64,000 nucleotides of DNA from Burkholderia oklahomensis C6786. Its GTDB lineage: Bacteria > Pseudomonadota > Gammaproteobacteria > Burkholderiales > Burkholderiaceae. The notes under the pieces were generated by a model that was not told where the DNA came from, did no database searches, and worked only from the letters and a program-made list of their open reading frames with translations. This document shows, piece by piece, positions 42,765 to 51,356 of the stretch. A program made the position numbers and the translations under genes. The stretch lies in the NCBI RefSeq assembly GCF_000959365.1, contig NZ_CP009556.1, positions 186,001 to 250,000 on the forward strand. Direction: 5' to 3'. The number at the start of each line of letters is the position of its first letter. Within the stretch, counting starts at the first letter, position 1.

Positions 42765-42806
42765 GCTCGCCCGGCGCGGATGCATCGCCATCCGTGCCGG
42801 GCGAGC
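42765..42806. terminator. Strong hairpin downstream of ybtA-like gene
   Basis: Two 18-nt arms, starting GCTCGCCCGG and ending CCGGGCGAGC, pair with a single G-T position around a 6-nt loop (42783-42788). It lies 78 bp past the AraC stop and before the operator of the next operon. No T-run follows, so it is a terminator candidate rather than a canonical one; it would isolate ybtA from the biosynthesis operon. Confidence 0.5.
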
Positions 42807-42826
42807 CCTATTGGGGCGGCGGCAAG

Positions 42827-42864
42827 ATACCGATGCGAGCGGAAATAAACCCGTTTCGGGTAGA
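42827..42864 (+). promoter_or_regulatory. Bipartite operator, probable YbtA-type site for the biosynthesis operon
   Basis: ATACCGAT (42827-42834), 14 nt, then ACCCGTTTCGGGTAG. The first 8 nt and the ACCCG block are identical, with identical spacing, to the operator in front of the receptor gene, and a Fur box follows in the same relative position. This points to shared activation by the AraC protein. Confidence 0.65.
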
Positions 42865-42874
42865 GCTTCTAAAC

Positions 42875-42893
42875 AATAATGCTTATCGTTCAC
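42875..42893. promoter_or_regulatory. Fur box upstream of the biosynthesis operon
   Basis: AATAATGCTTATCGTTCAC matches the Fur consensus at about 13 of 19 positions, in an AT-rich patch about 200 bp before the first gene of the operon. Confidence 0.6.
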
Positions 42894-43093
42894 AGTCATA
42901 AGAGGCACCGCAAATCGAGGCAGCGCGCGTCGCACAGCGCCGTTGCACTCGGGGCAGGCAGATGACGGATCGCAGATCCGTCAACGGTTCTTTCAGGCAA
43001 CCGCGAATCGATTGCGCGTCTCGCCCGAAAACCGTCCGACGCATCGTCTGTCCCGAGTCTTGTCGCTTGCGTGGCGTTACCGACGAGGGACTC

Positions 43094-43537
43094 ATGAACG
43101 ACTTCATCGACACCCGCTCCTGGCCGCTCGTGTACCTGCACATGCCTGCGCAGGTTCCCGATACGGAAGCGGACGCGCGGCTCGCGCAGTTCAAGGCGCT
43201 GTACACGCGCGCCGAGCCGTTCGTGCTGCTGATGGACGGCGAGGAATTGCCGCGTCATTCGCCGCGCTTCGTATCCGCCTACGTTCAATGGAGTCGCGAC
43301 AACGTCGCGCAGCAGCGGCTTTGCGCCGGCGCGATCCGCATCGAGGCGGACCTCGCGCGGCGATGCGTCTATGAAGAGAAAGCCCGCGCGTGGGATCGCG
43401 CTGAGCACGCGCCCTATCCGTTCCGCATTGCCGCGACGCACATCGAAGCGCGCGCGCAGGCGCGAGCCTGGCTCGAGCAGCGCAACGGCCGCGCACGCAT
43501 GTCGTCCGCGCCGCGCGACGCGCGCCGAAGTCCTTAG
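43094..43537 (+). CDS. Small protein of unknown function, first gene of siderophore operon
   Basis: This 147-residue cytoplasmic-looking protein starts MNDFIDTRSWPLVYLHMPAQ. A GAGGGA ribosome site lies just upstream; the longer in-frame extension covers the promoter region and is not credible. Segments such as FKALYTRAEPFVLLMDGEEL, PRHSPRFVSAYVQWSRDNVA and CAGAIRIEADLARRCVYEEK suggest an alpha/beta fold with a central VLLMDGEE strand, loosely like STAS-type domains. I do not recognise the family and know of no counterpart in the Yersinia locus. It sits between the iron-regulated promoter and the NRPS gene (230 bp gap), so it should be iron-regulated. The function is unknown. Confidence 0.75.
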   Translation: MNDFIDTRSWPLVYLHMPAQVPDTEADARLAQFKALYTRAEPFVLLMDGEELPRHSPRFVSAYVQWSRDNVAQQRLCAGAIRIEADLARRCVYEEKARAWDRAEHAPYPFRIAATHIEARAQARAWLEQRNGRARMSSAPRDARRSP

Positions 43538-43767
43538 CGACGCGCGCGAAAGCGCCGCGCCGATCGAACCGGCACGCGGCATCGCGCATCGCACACGCCG
43601 GGGCCGCCGTCGCTCAGCGTCGCGTGCGCATGCCGCCGCCACTCATCCGATGACCGACGACCGCACGACGCATCGCGCCATCGCCCGCAAGCGGGCGGGG
43701 CGCGCGCGTCGACGGGGTGTCTTTGCGTTCTGGGTTTCGCATCACAACCGACTCGAGATCTACATTC

Positions 43768-46700
43768 ATGTCCGACCTTCATACGAGCCTCGCCCCCGAT
43801 CCAGCCGTCGAAGCCGACTGCATCGCGCTCGACGGCGCATCGCTGCGCGGCGAGCTTGCCGCCGATCTGTCCGTCGATCCCGAACGACTCGACGCCGACG
43901 CCAACCTGCTGCAACTGGGTCTCGACTCGATGCGCCTGATGGCGTGGCTGAACCGGCTGCGCTCGCGCGGCCATACGCTGACGCTGCGCGAGCTGTACCG
44001 CGAGCCGACGCTCGCCGGCTGGCTCGCGCTGATGCGGCGCAGCCCCGCGCGCGTCGCCGAGCGGCCCGCCGCGCCGCAGGCATGGCCGACGATGCGCGAC
44101 GGCGAAGCGTTCGCGCTCACGCCCGTCCAGCACGCGTATCTCGTCGGCCGCTCCGCGCAGCAGCCGCTCGGCGGCATCGGCTGCCATCTGTATCAGGAGT
44201 TCGACGGCGCGGGGCTCACGCCGGACAGGCTGGAATCCGCCGTCCGCGCGCTGATCGCGCGCCATCCGATGCTGAGCGTCGCGTTCCGCGCGGACGGCCG
44301 CCAGCAATGGCGTGCGGGTTCGAGCTGGCCCGGCGTCGCCGTGCACGATTTGCGCGCCTGCGGCGACGCGGAGCGCGAGCAGGCGCTCGCCGCATTGCGC
44401 GAACGCCTCGGCCATCGCGTGCTCGACGTCGAGCACGGCGAGACGTTCGACTTCCAGTTGTCGCTGCTTCCCGGCGGGCGGCATCGCCTGCACGTCGACC
44501 TCGATCTGCTCGTGCTTGACGCGGCGAGCTTCACGCTGGTGTTCGACGAACTCGCGGCGCTCGTCGGCGGCCGCGCGTTGCCGGACATCGGCAGCAATTA
44601 CGACTTTCGCAGCTACGTCGCGCATCTGCAGCACGACAGCGCGGCCGCGCGCGAAACGGCGCAGCGTTACTGGCGCGCGAAGCTGCCCGAACTGCCGGCC
44701 GCGCCGCGTCTGCCGCTCGCCCAGGAGCCCGAGCGCGTCGCGCCGGTGCGCTTCAGCCGCCGCCGCGCGGCGCTCGGCGAGGCCGACTGGCGCGCGTTCA
44801 AGGCGCAGGCGAGCGCGTGCGGCGTCACGCCGACGATGGCGCTCGCGACGTGCTTCGGCGCGGTGCTCGCGCGCTGGAGCGGCGAGCCGCGCCTGCTGCT
44901 GAACCTGACGCTGTTCGATCGACAGCCGCTCGATCCGGCCGTCGAGCGGATGATCGCCGACTTCACGAACATCCTGCTAATCGACCTCGCCGCCGAAGGC
45001 GCGCCGTTCGACGCGCTCGCGCGCGCGAACCAGGCAACGTTCGCCGACGCATACGAGCATCGCCACTGGTCGGGCGTCGAGCTGCTGCGCGAGCTGCGCA
45101 AGGAACAACGTCATCCGCACGGCGTGCCCGTCGTGTTCACGAGCAATCTCGGCCGCCCGCTGTACGGCCGCGACACCGCCGCCGCGCTCGGCGAGCCCGC
45201 GTGGGGCATCTCGCAAACGCCGCAAGTATGGATCGACCATCTCGCGTTCGAACACGACGCGTCGGTATGGCTGCAGTGGGACAGCGTCGACGCGCTCTTT
45301 CCGGCAAGCCTCGTCGATGCGCTGTTCGATGCGTACGTCGCGCTCGTGCGGCATCTCGTGCGTGACGCCAGCGCCTGGCGCAAGCCGCTGCCCGATCCGA
45401 TGCCCGACGCACAGCGCACGGTCCGCGCGCGCGTCAACGACACCGCGCGGCCGGTGCCGGACGGTTGCCTGCACGACGGCTTCTTCCACGTGGCCGGGCG
45501 CACGCCCGACGCCGTCGCGCTGATCCATCGCGACGCGCGGATCAGCTACGCGACGCTCGCCGAACAGGCGCGCCGCTGCGCGGGCGCGCTCGCGGCGCGC
45601 GGCGTGGGAGCGGGCGACACGGTCGCCGTCAGCATGTCGAAGGGCATCGGGCAGATCGTCGCGGTGCTCGGCGTGTTGCACGCGGGCGCGGTCTACGTCC
45701 CCGTGCCGCTCGACCAGCCGGAAGAACGCCGCCGCAAGATCTACGACGACGCTCGCGTGAAGCGGGTGCTCGTCTGCCGCGACGATCCGGCGGCGATCGC
45801 GGCGTCGGACGATCCGGCACGCTATCTCGCGTGGCAGGACGCCGTCGCGGCCGACGCGCTGCGCGATCCCGTCGCGGTCGATCCGCGCACCCCGGCGTAC
45901 GTGATCTACACGTCCGGCTCGACCGGCACGCCGAAGGGCGTCGTGATCTCGCATCGCGGCGCGCTCAACACGTGCGCGGAGCTGAATCGGCGCTACCGCG
46001 TCGGCCCCGACGATCGCGTGCTCGCGCTGTCGGCGCTGCACTTCGATCTGTCGGTCTACGACATCTTCGGCGTGCTCGCGGCGGGCGGCGCGCTCGTGCT
46101 GGTCGACGAAGCGCAGCGGCGCGATCCGGCCGTCTGGTGCGAACTGCTCGACCGCCATCGCGTGACCGTATGGAACAGCGTGCCCGCGCTGTTCGACATG
46201 CTCGTCACGTACGCCGAAGGCTTCGAGCTTTGCGCGCCGTCGACGCTGCGCGTCGCGATGTTGTCCGGCGACTGGATCGGTCTGGATCTGCCTGCGCGCT
46301 ACCGCGCGTTTCGCGCGGACGGCGAGCTCGTCGCCATGGGCGGCGCGACCGAGGCGTCGATCTGGTCGAACGCTTACGACGTCGGCGACGTGCCGCCGCC
46401 ATGGCGCTCGATCCCTTATGGCTATCCGCTCGCGAACCAGCGCTATCGCGTCGTCGACGAGCGCGGCCGCGATTGCCCGGACTGGGTGCCGGGCGAGCTG
46501 TGGATCGGCGGCGAAGGCATCGCGCTCGGCTACTTCAACGACGCCGAACGCACCGCGCGGCAATTCGTCGACGACGCGAGCGGCCGCTGGTATCGGACGG
46601 GCGATCACGGCTGCTACTGGCCCGACGGCACACTCGAGTTTCTCGGCCGGCGCGACAAGCAGGTGAAGATCGGCGGCTACCGGATCGAGCTCGGCGAGAT

Positions 46701-49700
46701 CGACGCGGCGCTCAATCGCATCGACGGCGTCAAGACCGGCATCGCGCTCGCGGTCGGCGAACGCGACAAATCGCTTGTGGCGTTCGTCGTGCCGTCGTGC
46801 GACGCGCTGTTCGACGAACGGCGGGCGGATCCGGCATGGCCGTCCGACTTTCGCGCGCTGGTCGCGCCCACGGACGGATGCGGCGCCGCTCGGGAAGCCG
46901 ATCCGGACACGGACGTGGATGCGCACGCCGGCCGCGCCATCGACGCCATCGGCAACGCGAGCGCAATCGCGGACGCCAGCCGCGACGCCGACGCCGACGC
47001 CATCGCGAAGTCCGACGCGGCCATCGAACGTCTCGTCGCCGATTTCCTGCACGACCATCTGCAACGCGAAGGCGTGACCTTCGACGCGCCGCTCGACGTC
47101 GACGCTGCGCTCGCGTGCTATCGCGCGCAGCCGGCGTGGCGTGCGCTGTTCGCGCGCTGGCTCGCGCTGCTGGCCGCGCACGGCCGCCTCGCCGAACGGG
47201 ACGGCACGTATCGCCGCGGCCCGCGCTACGACCACGCGCGCCGCCGGCCGCGCGCCGACGATCCGCTCTTCACGACCGCCGACGCGCTGCTCGCTCACCA
47301 CGACGCGCTCGGCGCGATCCTGCGCGGGCTGCGCCCGGCGCACACGCTGCTCGACCATCCGTTCTGGTCGCCGGAATCGCTGCTGCTGCGCAGCGATGGC
47401 GCCGGGCAAGCGATCGATGCGCTCGCCACCGCGGTCGCGGCGCTATCCCGCTCGCTCGGGCGGCCCGCACGGCTCGTCGAGATCGGCGCGCGCAGCGGCC
47501 TGTTCGGCGAAGCGCTGCTGCGCCGCCTCGACGCGCAACGGCTGGCCTACACGGCCGTCGACGCGTCGCAGGACATGGTGCTGCGCGCGCAGGCGCGCAT
47601 CGCCGCGTTCCCGCATGCGCAAGCGCGGCGCGCGGACCCCGCGTCGCTGAACGATCTCGCGCACGGCGCCGACGTGGTCTGGGCCAACAACGCGCTGCAC
47701 CGCCTCGACGATGCGGCGCTCGACGCACTCGTCGAGCTGGCCGCGCCGTCGGCGCTCGTCTATGTGACCGAGCTGCGCGATGCGTCGGCGCTCGCGCTCG
47801 TCAGCGCCGACCTGCTCGCGGGCGGCGCTGCCGCGCAGCACAGCCTGCGTCGCGCGGAAGACTGGCGACGCGCATTCGACGATCGCGCGCTCGCGTGCGA
47901 GCAGTCGGACGACGTCGGCGCGCACCGGCGCTTCGTGCTGCGCGCGCCCGCCATCGTGCGCACGCCCGATCCGCGAAAGCTGAGCGCGGCGCTCGCTGCG
48001 CACCTGCCGTCTTACATGCTGCCGCAGCGGCTCTACTTCATCGACGCCCTGCCGCTCACCGCGAACGGCAAGATCGACCACAAGGCGCTGCTGGCCCGCT
48101 GCGCGCCCGCCGCCGCCGCCGCTGTCGCCGATGCCGACACCGACGCCGCGCGGCAAGCGCCGCAGGGCGACGCCGAAACGGCCGTCGCCGTGCTGTGGCA
48201 ACGCCTGCTGCAAGTCGATGCGGTGCATCGGCACAGCCACTTCCTGCAGCTCGGCGGCGACAGCCTGCTCGCGACGCGCCTGATCGGCGAACTCGATCGG
48301 GCGGGCTACACGGCGCGGCTCGGCGATCTGTTCGACTACCCGACGCTCGCCGCCTTCGCCGCGACGCTGCGCCCGCGCATCGAGCCGGCAGCGGACACGC
48401 TGCGGCCCGACGCCGCGTCGCGCTTCCAGCCGTTCCCGCTCACCGACGTCCAGCAGGCGTATCTGGTCGGCCGCCAGGCCGGCTTCGCGCTGGGCGGCGT
48501 CGGCTCGCACTTCTTCGTCGAATTCGAAGTCGAGCGGCTCGACGTCCTGCATTTCGAAGCGGCGTGGAACCGCCTGATCGGGCGGCATGACATGCTGCGC
48601 GCGGTCATCCGCGACGGCCGGCAGCAGGTGCTCGCCGAAGTGCCGCCGTTCGCGTTGACGCGCCATCGCGTCGCGAGCCTCGACGGTCCCGACGCCACCG
48701 CGCTGCGCGAGCGGCTCGCGCATCAGGTCCTCGATCCCGCGCGCTGGCCCGTGTTCGACGTGCAAGCGGCCGAAGACGGCGGCGAGCGCAGCCGGCTCTA
48801 CGTGTGTCTCGACAATCTGATGCTCGACGGTCTCAGCATGCAGATCCTGCTCGCCGAGCTCGAGCAGTTGTATGTCACGCCCGATCGCGCGCTGCCACCG
48901 CTCGACATCGGCTTTCGCGATTACGTGACGCACGTCGCCGGCCGGCGCGCCAGCGAAGCGTCGCTCGCCTACTGGCAGCGCCGGCTCGACGGCCTGCCCT
49001 CCGCGCCGCAACTGCCGCTTCGCCGCACGCCCGCGGAAATCGGGACGCCGCGCTTCGTGCGGCTGTCGGCGCGCCTGCCGCGTGCGCAATGGCACGCGTT
49101 GAAAGCGCACGCCGGCGCGGCGAGCCTGACGCCGTCGGCCCTGCTGCTCGCCGCATATTCGGCCGTGCTGTCCGCGTGGAGCGCGCAGCGCGAGCTGTGC
49201 GTGAACCTGACGCTGTTCGATCGGCAGCCGGTGCATCCGCAGATCGAGCGGGTGCTCGGCGACTTCACGTCGCTGCTGTTGCTCGCGTGGCAGCCCGCGA
49301 ATGACTGGCTCGCGAGCGCGCAGCGGCTGCAGCAGCGGCTGTGGCAAGACCTCGCGCACCGCGACGTGTCGGCGCTCTGGGTGATGCGTCAGCTCGCGCA
49401 ACGGCACGGCCGGGCCGCCGCCGAGATGCCGGTCGTGTTCACGAGCGCGCTCGGCTTCGATCACGACCGCTTCCTCGCCGACGCGTCGTGGCTCGAACCG
49501 CGCTCGGGCATCTCGCAGACGCCGCAGGTATGGCTCGATCACCAGGTCTACGAATCGGAAGGCGAGCTGCGCTTCAACTGGGATGCGGTCGAAGCGCTGT
49601 TCGAGCCCGATCGGTTGCGCGCGATGTTCGATCAGTACGTCGCGCTGCTGCAGCGGCTCGCGACCGACGCATCGGCGTGGCGGCTACCGCTTGACGTCCT

Positions 49701-50127
49701 CGTGCCGCGTGTCGGCCAGGCCGGCGCGCGGACGATGCGCGACGAGCGCGCGGTCGGCTCCGCCACCGCCGCGCCCGCGGCGCCGATCACCGCGCTTCGC
49801 GACGACGCGCAGCCGGTCGATGCCGCGCTCGTCGGCCGGCTGCGCCAGCATTTCGAACAGACGCTCGGCCTGCCGATCGCCGCGCGACAGAGCTTCTTCG
49901 AAGCCGGCGCGTCGTCGCTCGAACTCGTTCAATGGCACGTCGAGCTTCGGCACGCAGGCTATGCGTCGCTCGCGGTGACGGATCTCTTCACGCATGCGTC
50001 GCCGCACGCGCTCGCCGCGCATCTCGGCGGCGCGCACGCGCCGGCCCAGGCCGACGATGCGAACCGGCGCGCGCTCCTCGACCAGCGCAGAGCAAAGTTG
50101 CAGCGTCGGCGAGGAGCCACCGCATGA
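43768..50127 (+). CDS. irp2: HMWP2-like nonribosomal peptide synthetase (ArCP-Cy-A/MT-like-PCP-Cy-PCP)
   Basis: The 2,119-residue synthetase has these domains: aryl carrier (LGLDSMRL, Ser54), cyclisation Cy1 (about 110-540; DLLVLD motif), and adenylation from about 555 (YTSGSTGTPKG, YRTGDHG, KIGGYRIELGEID). An embedded methyltransferase-like domain (about 1150-1330) splits A between its A8 and A10 (NGKIDHKAL, about 1432) motifs. PCP1 (LGGDSLL, Ser1499), Cy2 (about 1555-1990; DNLMLD) and PCP2 (Ser2050) follow. Specificity residues that I can place (FDLSVYD, WNSVPAL, MLSGD, ASIW) agree with the cysteine code. It would load salicylate, condense two cysteines and cyclise them to hydroxyphenyl-thiazoline intermediates, as HMWP2 does. 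ATG 43768 is preferred: the carrier domain follows directly. Its stop overlaps the next gene (ATGA). Confidence 0.92.
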   Translation: MSDLHTSLAPDPAVEADCIALDGASLRGELAADLSVDPERLDADANLLQLGLDSMRLMAWLNRLRSRGHTLTLRELYREPTLAGWLALMRRSPARVAERPAAPQAWPTMRDGEAFALTPVQHAYLVGRSAQQPLGGIGCHLYQEFDGAGLTPDRLESAVRALIARHPMLSVAFRADGRQQWRAGSSWPGVAVHDLRACGDAEREQALAALRERLGHRVLDVEHGETFDFQLSLLPGGRHRLHVDLDLLVLDAASFTLVFDELAALVGGRALPDIGSNYDFRSYVAHLQHDSAAARETAQRYWRAKLPELPAAPRLPLAQEPERVAPVRFSRRRAALGEADWRAFKAQASACGVTPTMALATCFGAVLARWSGEPRLLLNLTLFDRQPLDPAVERMIADFTNILLIDLAAEGAPFDALARANQATFADAYEHRHWSGVELLRELRKEQRHPHGVPVVFTSNLGRPLYGRDTAAALGEPAWGISQTPQVWIDHLAFEHDASVWLQWDSVDALFPASLVDALFDAYVALVRHLVRDASAWRKPLPDPMPDAQRTVRARVNDTARPVPDGCLHDGFFHVAGRTPDAVALIHRDARISYATLAEQARRCAGALAARGVGAGDTVAVSMSKGIGQIVAVLGVLHAGAVYVPVPLDQPEERRRKIYDDARVKRVLVCRDDPAAIAASDDPARYLAWQDAVAADALRDPVAVDPRTPAYVIYTSGSTGTPKGVVISHRGALNTCAELNRRYRVGPDDRVLALSALHFDLSVYDIFGVLAAGGALVLVDEAQRRDPAVWCELLDRHRVTVWNSVPALFDMLVTYAEGFELCAPSTLRVAMLSGDWIGLDLPARYRAFRADGELVAMGGATEASIWSNAYDVGDVPPPWRSIPYGYPLANQRYRVVDERGRDCPDWVPGELWIGGEGIALGYFNDAERTARQFVDDASGRWYRTGDHGCYWPDGTLEFLGRRDKQVKIGGYRIELGEIDAALNRIDGVKTGIALAVGERDKSLVAFVVPSCDALFDERRADPAWPSDFRALVAPTDGCGAAREADPDTDVDAHAGRAIDAIGNASAIADASRDADADAIAKSDAAIERLVADFLHDHLQREGVTFDAPLDVDAALACYRAQPAWRALFARWLALLAAHGRLAERDGTYRRGPRYDHARRRPRADDPLFTTADALLAHHDALGAILRGLRPAHTLLDHPFWSPESLLLRSDGAGQAIDALATAVAALSRSLGRPARLVEIGARSGLFGEALLRRLDAQRLAYTAVDASQDMVLRAQARIAAFPHAQARRADPASLNDLAHGADVVWANNALHRLDDAALDALVELAAPSALVYVTELRDASALALVSADLLAGGAAAQHSLRRAEDWRRAFDDRALACEQSDDVGAHRRFVLRAPAIVRTPDPRKLSAALAAHLPSYMLPQRLYFIDALPLTANGKIDHKALLARCAPAAAAAVADADTDAARQAPQGDAETAVAVLWQRLLQVDAVHRHSHFLQLGGDSLLATRLIGELDRAGYTARLGDLFDYPTLAAFAATLRPRIEPAADTLRPDAASRFQPFPLTDVQQAYLVGRQAGFALGGVGSHFFVEFEVERLDVLHFEAAWNRLIGRHDMLRAVIRDGRQQVLAEVPPFALTRHRVASLDGPDATALRERLAHQVLDPARWPVFDVQAAEDGGERSRLYVCLDNLMLDGLSMQILLAELEQLYVTPDRALPPLDIGFRDYVTHVAGRRASEASLAYWQRRLDGLPSAPQLPLRRTPAEIGTPRFVRLSARLPRAQWHALKAHAGAASLTPSALLLAAYSAVLSAWSAQRELCVNLTLFDRQPVHPQIERVLGDFTSLLLLAWQPANDWLASAQRLQQRLWQDLAHRDVSALWVMRQLAQRHGRAAAEMPVVFTSALGFDHDRFLADASWLEPRSGISQTPQVWLDHQVYESEGELRFNWDAVEALFEPDRLRAMFDQYVALLQRLATDASAWRLPLDVLVPRVGQAGARTMRDERAVGSATAAPAAPITALRDDAQPVDAALVGRLRQHFEQTLGLPIAARQSFFEAGASSLELVQWHVELRHAGYASLAVTDLFTHASPHALAAHLGGAHAPAQADDANRRALLDQRRAKLQRRRGATA

Positions 50128-51356
50128 AGCGCTATCTGCCGTACTGGTCGTACTACGCGCACCAGGGCATGGTCAGCGCGCTGACGATGCAGGGCGTCGT
50201 CGGCTACTTCCGGCACGCGGGCGCCGACCTCGCTCAACTGAGCTGGCTGTCGCTCGCGATGCTGCCCTGGGTCGGCAAATTCCTGTGGGCGCCGTGGTGC
50301 GAGCGTCACGCGTTGCCGCTGCGCGGCAACCGCTATCAGGGCAGTCTCGTGCTGCTGCAACTCGGCATGGCGGCTCTCATCGCGTGCATCGGCTTGCTGC
50401 CGCCGACGCACGCGGCGGGCACGATCGTCGTGTCGCTGACGCTGCTGTCGCTGCTGTCCGCGAGCCACGGCATCTACGCGAACGGCATCGCGATCTGCAC
50501 GACCGACGCCCGCAGCCGCCCGTTCGCGAACGTCGCGCAAGTCGGCGGCAGCTATCTGGGGATTCCGCTCGGTTCGTTCGTGTTCCTCGCGATCGCCGAG
50601 CGCGCCGGCTGGCGCTACGGCTTCGCGGGCATCGCCGCGCTGTCGCTGCTGCTGCTGATTCCGTCGCTGCTGATCCGGCAGCCGATGCAGGCCGCACCCG
50701 TCGGCTCGGCGCGTCCGCGCCTGCGCTGGCGCGATCTGCGCGGGATCGGGCCCGCGCTCGCGCTGACCGCGATCTACCTCGTCGCGATGCGCGGGCTGAT
50801 GGCGCTGCAGACCGTGCTGCTCGTCGATGCGGGGCTCGGCCTGAGCGCGCTCGGCGAAGTCGTCACGATCTACAGCACGGCCGCGAGCGGCGTCGGCATC
50901 GCGCTCGGCGGCTGGGCCATGCGCCGTTTCGGCGCGTGGCGGTGCGTGCTGCCCGTCATGCTGTCGTTCCCGCTGCTCGCGGGCGTGCTCGCCATCGGCT
51001 ATCCCCGCTTCGGCATACGCGAATGGACGCTCGCGTTCGGCTTCGTCAACGTCGCGGCGGCGATCGGCTTCGTCACGCTCTACAACGTGCTGATGGGACT
51101 CACCCGCCCTCACCAGCCGGCATCCGACTACGCGCTGTTCCAGTCGACCGACATGGCCGTCGCCATGCTGATGTCGATGGCCGTCCTGCGCATCAGCCAC
51201 GCCGTCGGCTATCGCCCGGTGCTCGCTTTGCTCGCCGCGCTGGCCGTCGCCAGCCTGTGGCCCGCGATCCGGCTGTGTCGCCGGCTCGCGCGGCCGGCCA
51301 CGCCCGCGCTTTCTCCCGCCGCCCGCGAACCCTCTCTCGAAACCAGTCATGGATAA
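50124..51356 (+). CDS. ybtX: MFS transporter, YbtX-like
   Basis: The 410-residue membrane protein has about 12 hydrophobic helices, starting MKRYLPYWSYYAHQGMVSAL. Typical segments are VVGYFRHAGADLAQLSWLSL, AMLPWVGKFLWAPWCERHAL, LLSASHGIYANGIAICTTDA and FQSTDMAVAMLMSMAVLRIS. It resembles the AmpG/signal-transducer-like MFS branch to which YbtX/Irp8 belongs. YbtX is not strictly needed for iron uptake in Yersinia and has been linked to zinc; siderophore export is another possible role here. It overlaps the NRPS stop by 4 bp and the PKS start by 8 bp, so it is firmly part of the operon, which is a different position from Yersinia. Confidence 0.83.
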   Translation: MKRYLPYWSYYAHQGMVSALTMQGVVGYFRHAGADLAQLSWLSLAMLPWVGKFLWAPWCERHALPLRGNRYQGSLVLLQLGMAALIACIGLLPPTHAAGTIVVSLTLLSLLSASHGIYANGIAICTTDARSRPFANVAQVGGSYLGIPLGSFVFLAIAERAGWRYGFAGIAALSLLLLIPSLLIRQPMQAAPVGSARPRLRWRDLRGIGPALALTAIYLVAMRGLMALQTVLLVDAGLGLSALGEVVTIYSTAASGVGIALGGWAMRRFGAWRCVLPVMLSFPLLAGVLAIGYPRFGIREWTLAFGFVNVAAAIGFVTLYNVLMGLTRPHQPASDYALFQSTDMAVAMLMSMAVLRISHAVGYRPVLALLAALAVASLWPAIRLCRRLARPATPALSPAAREPSLETSHG

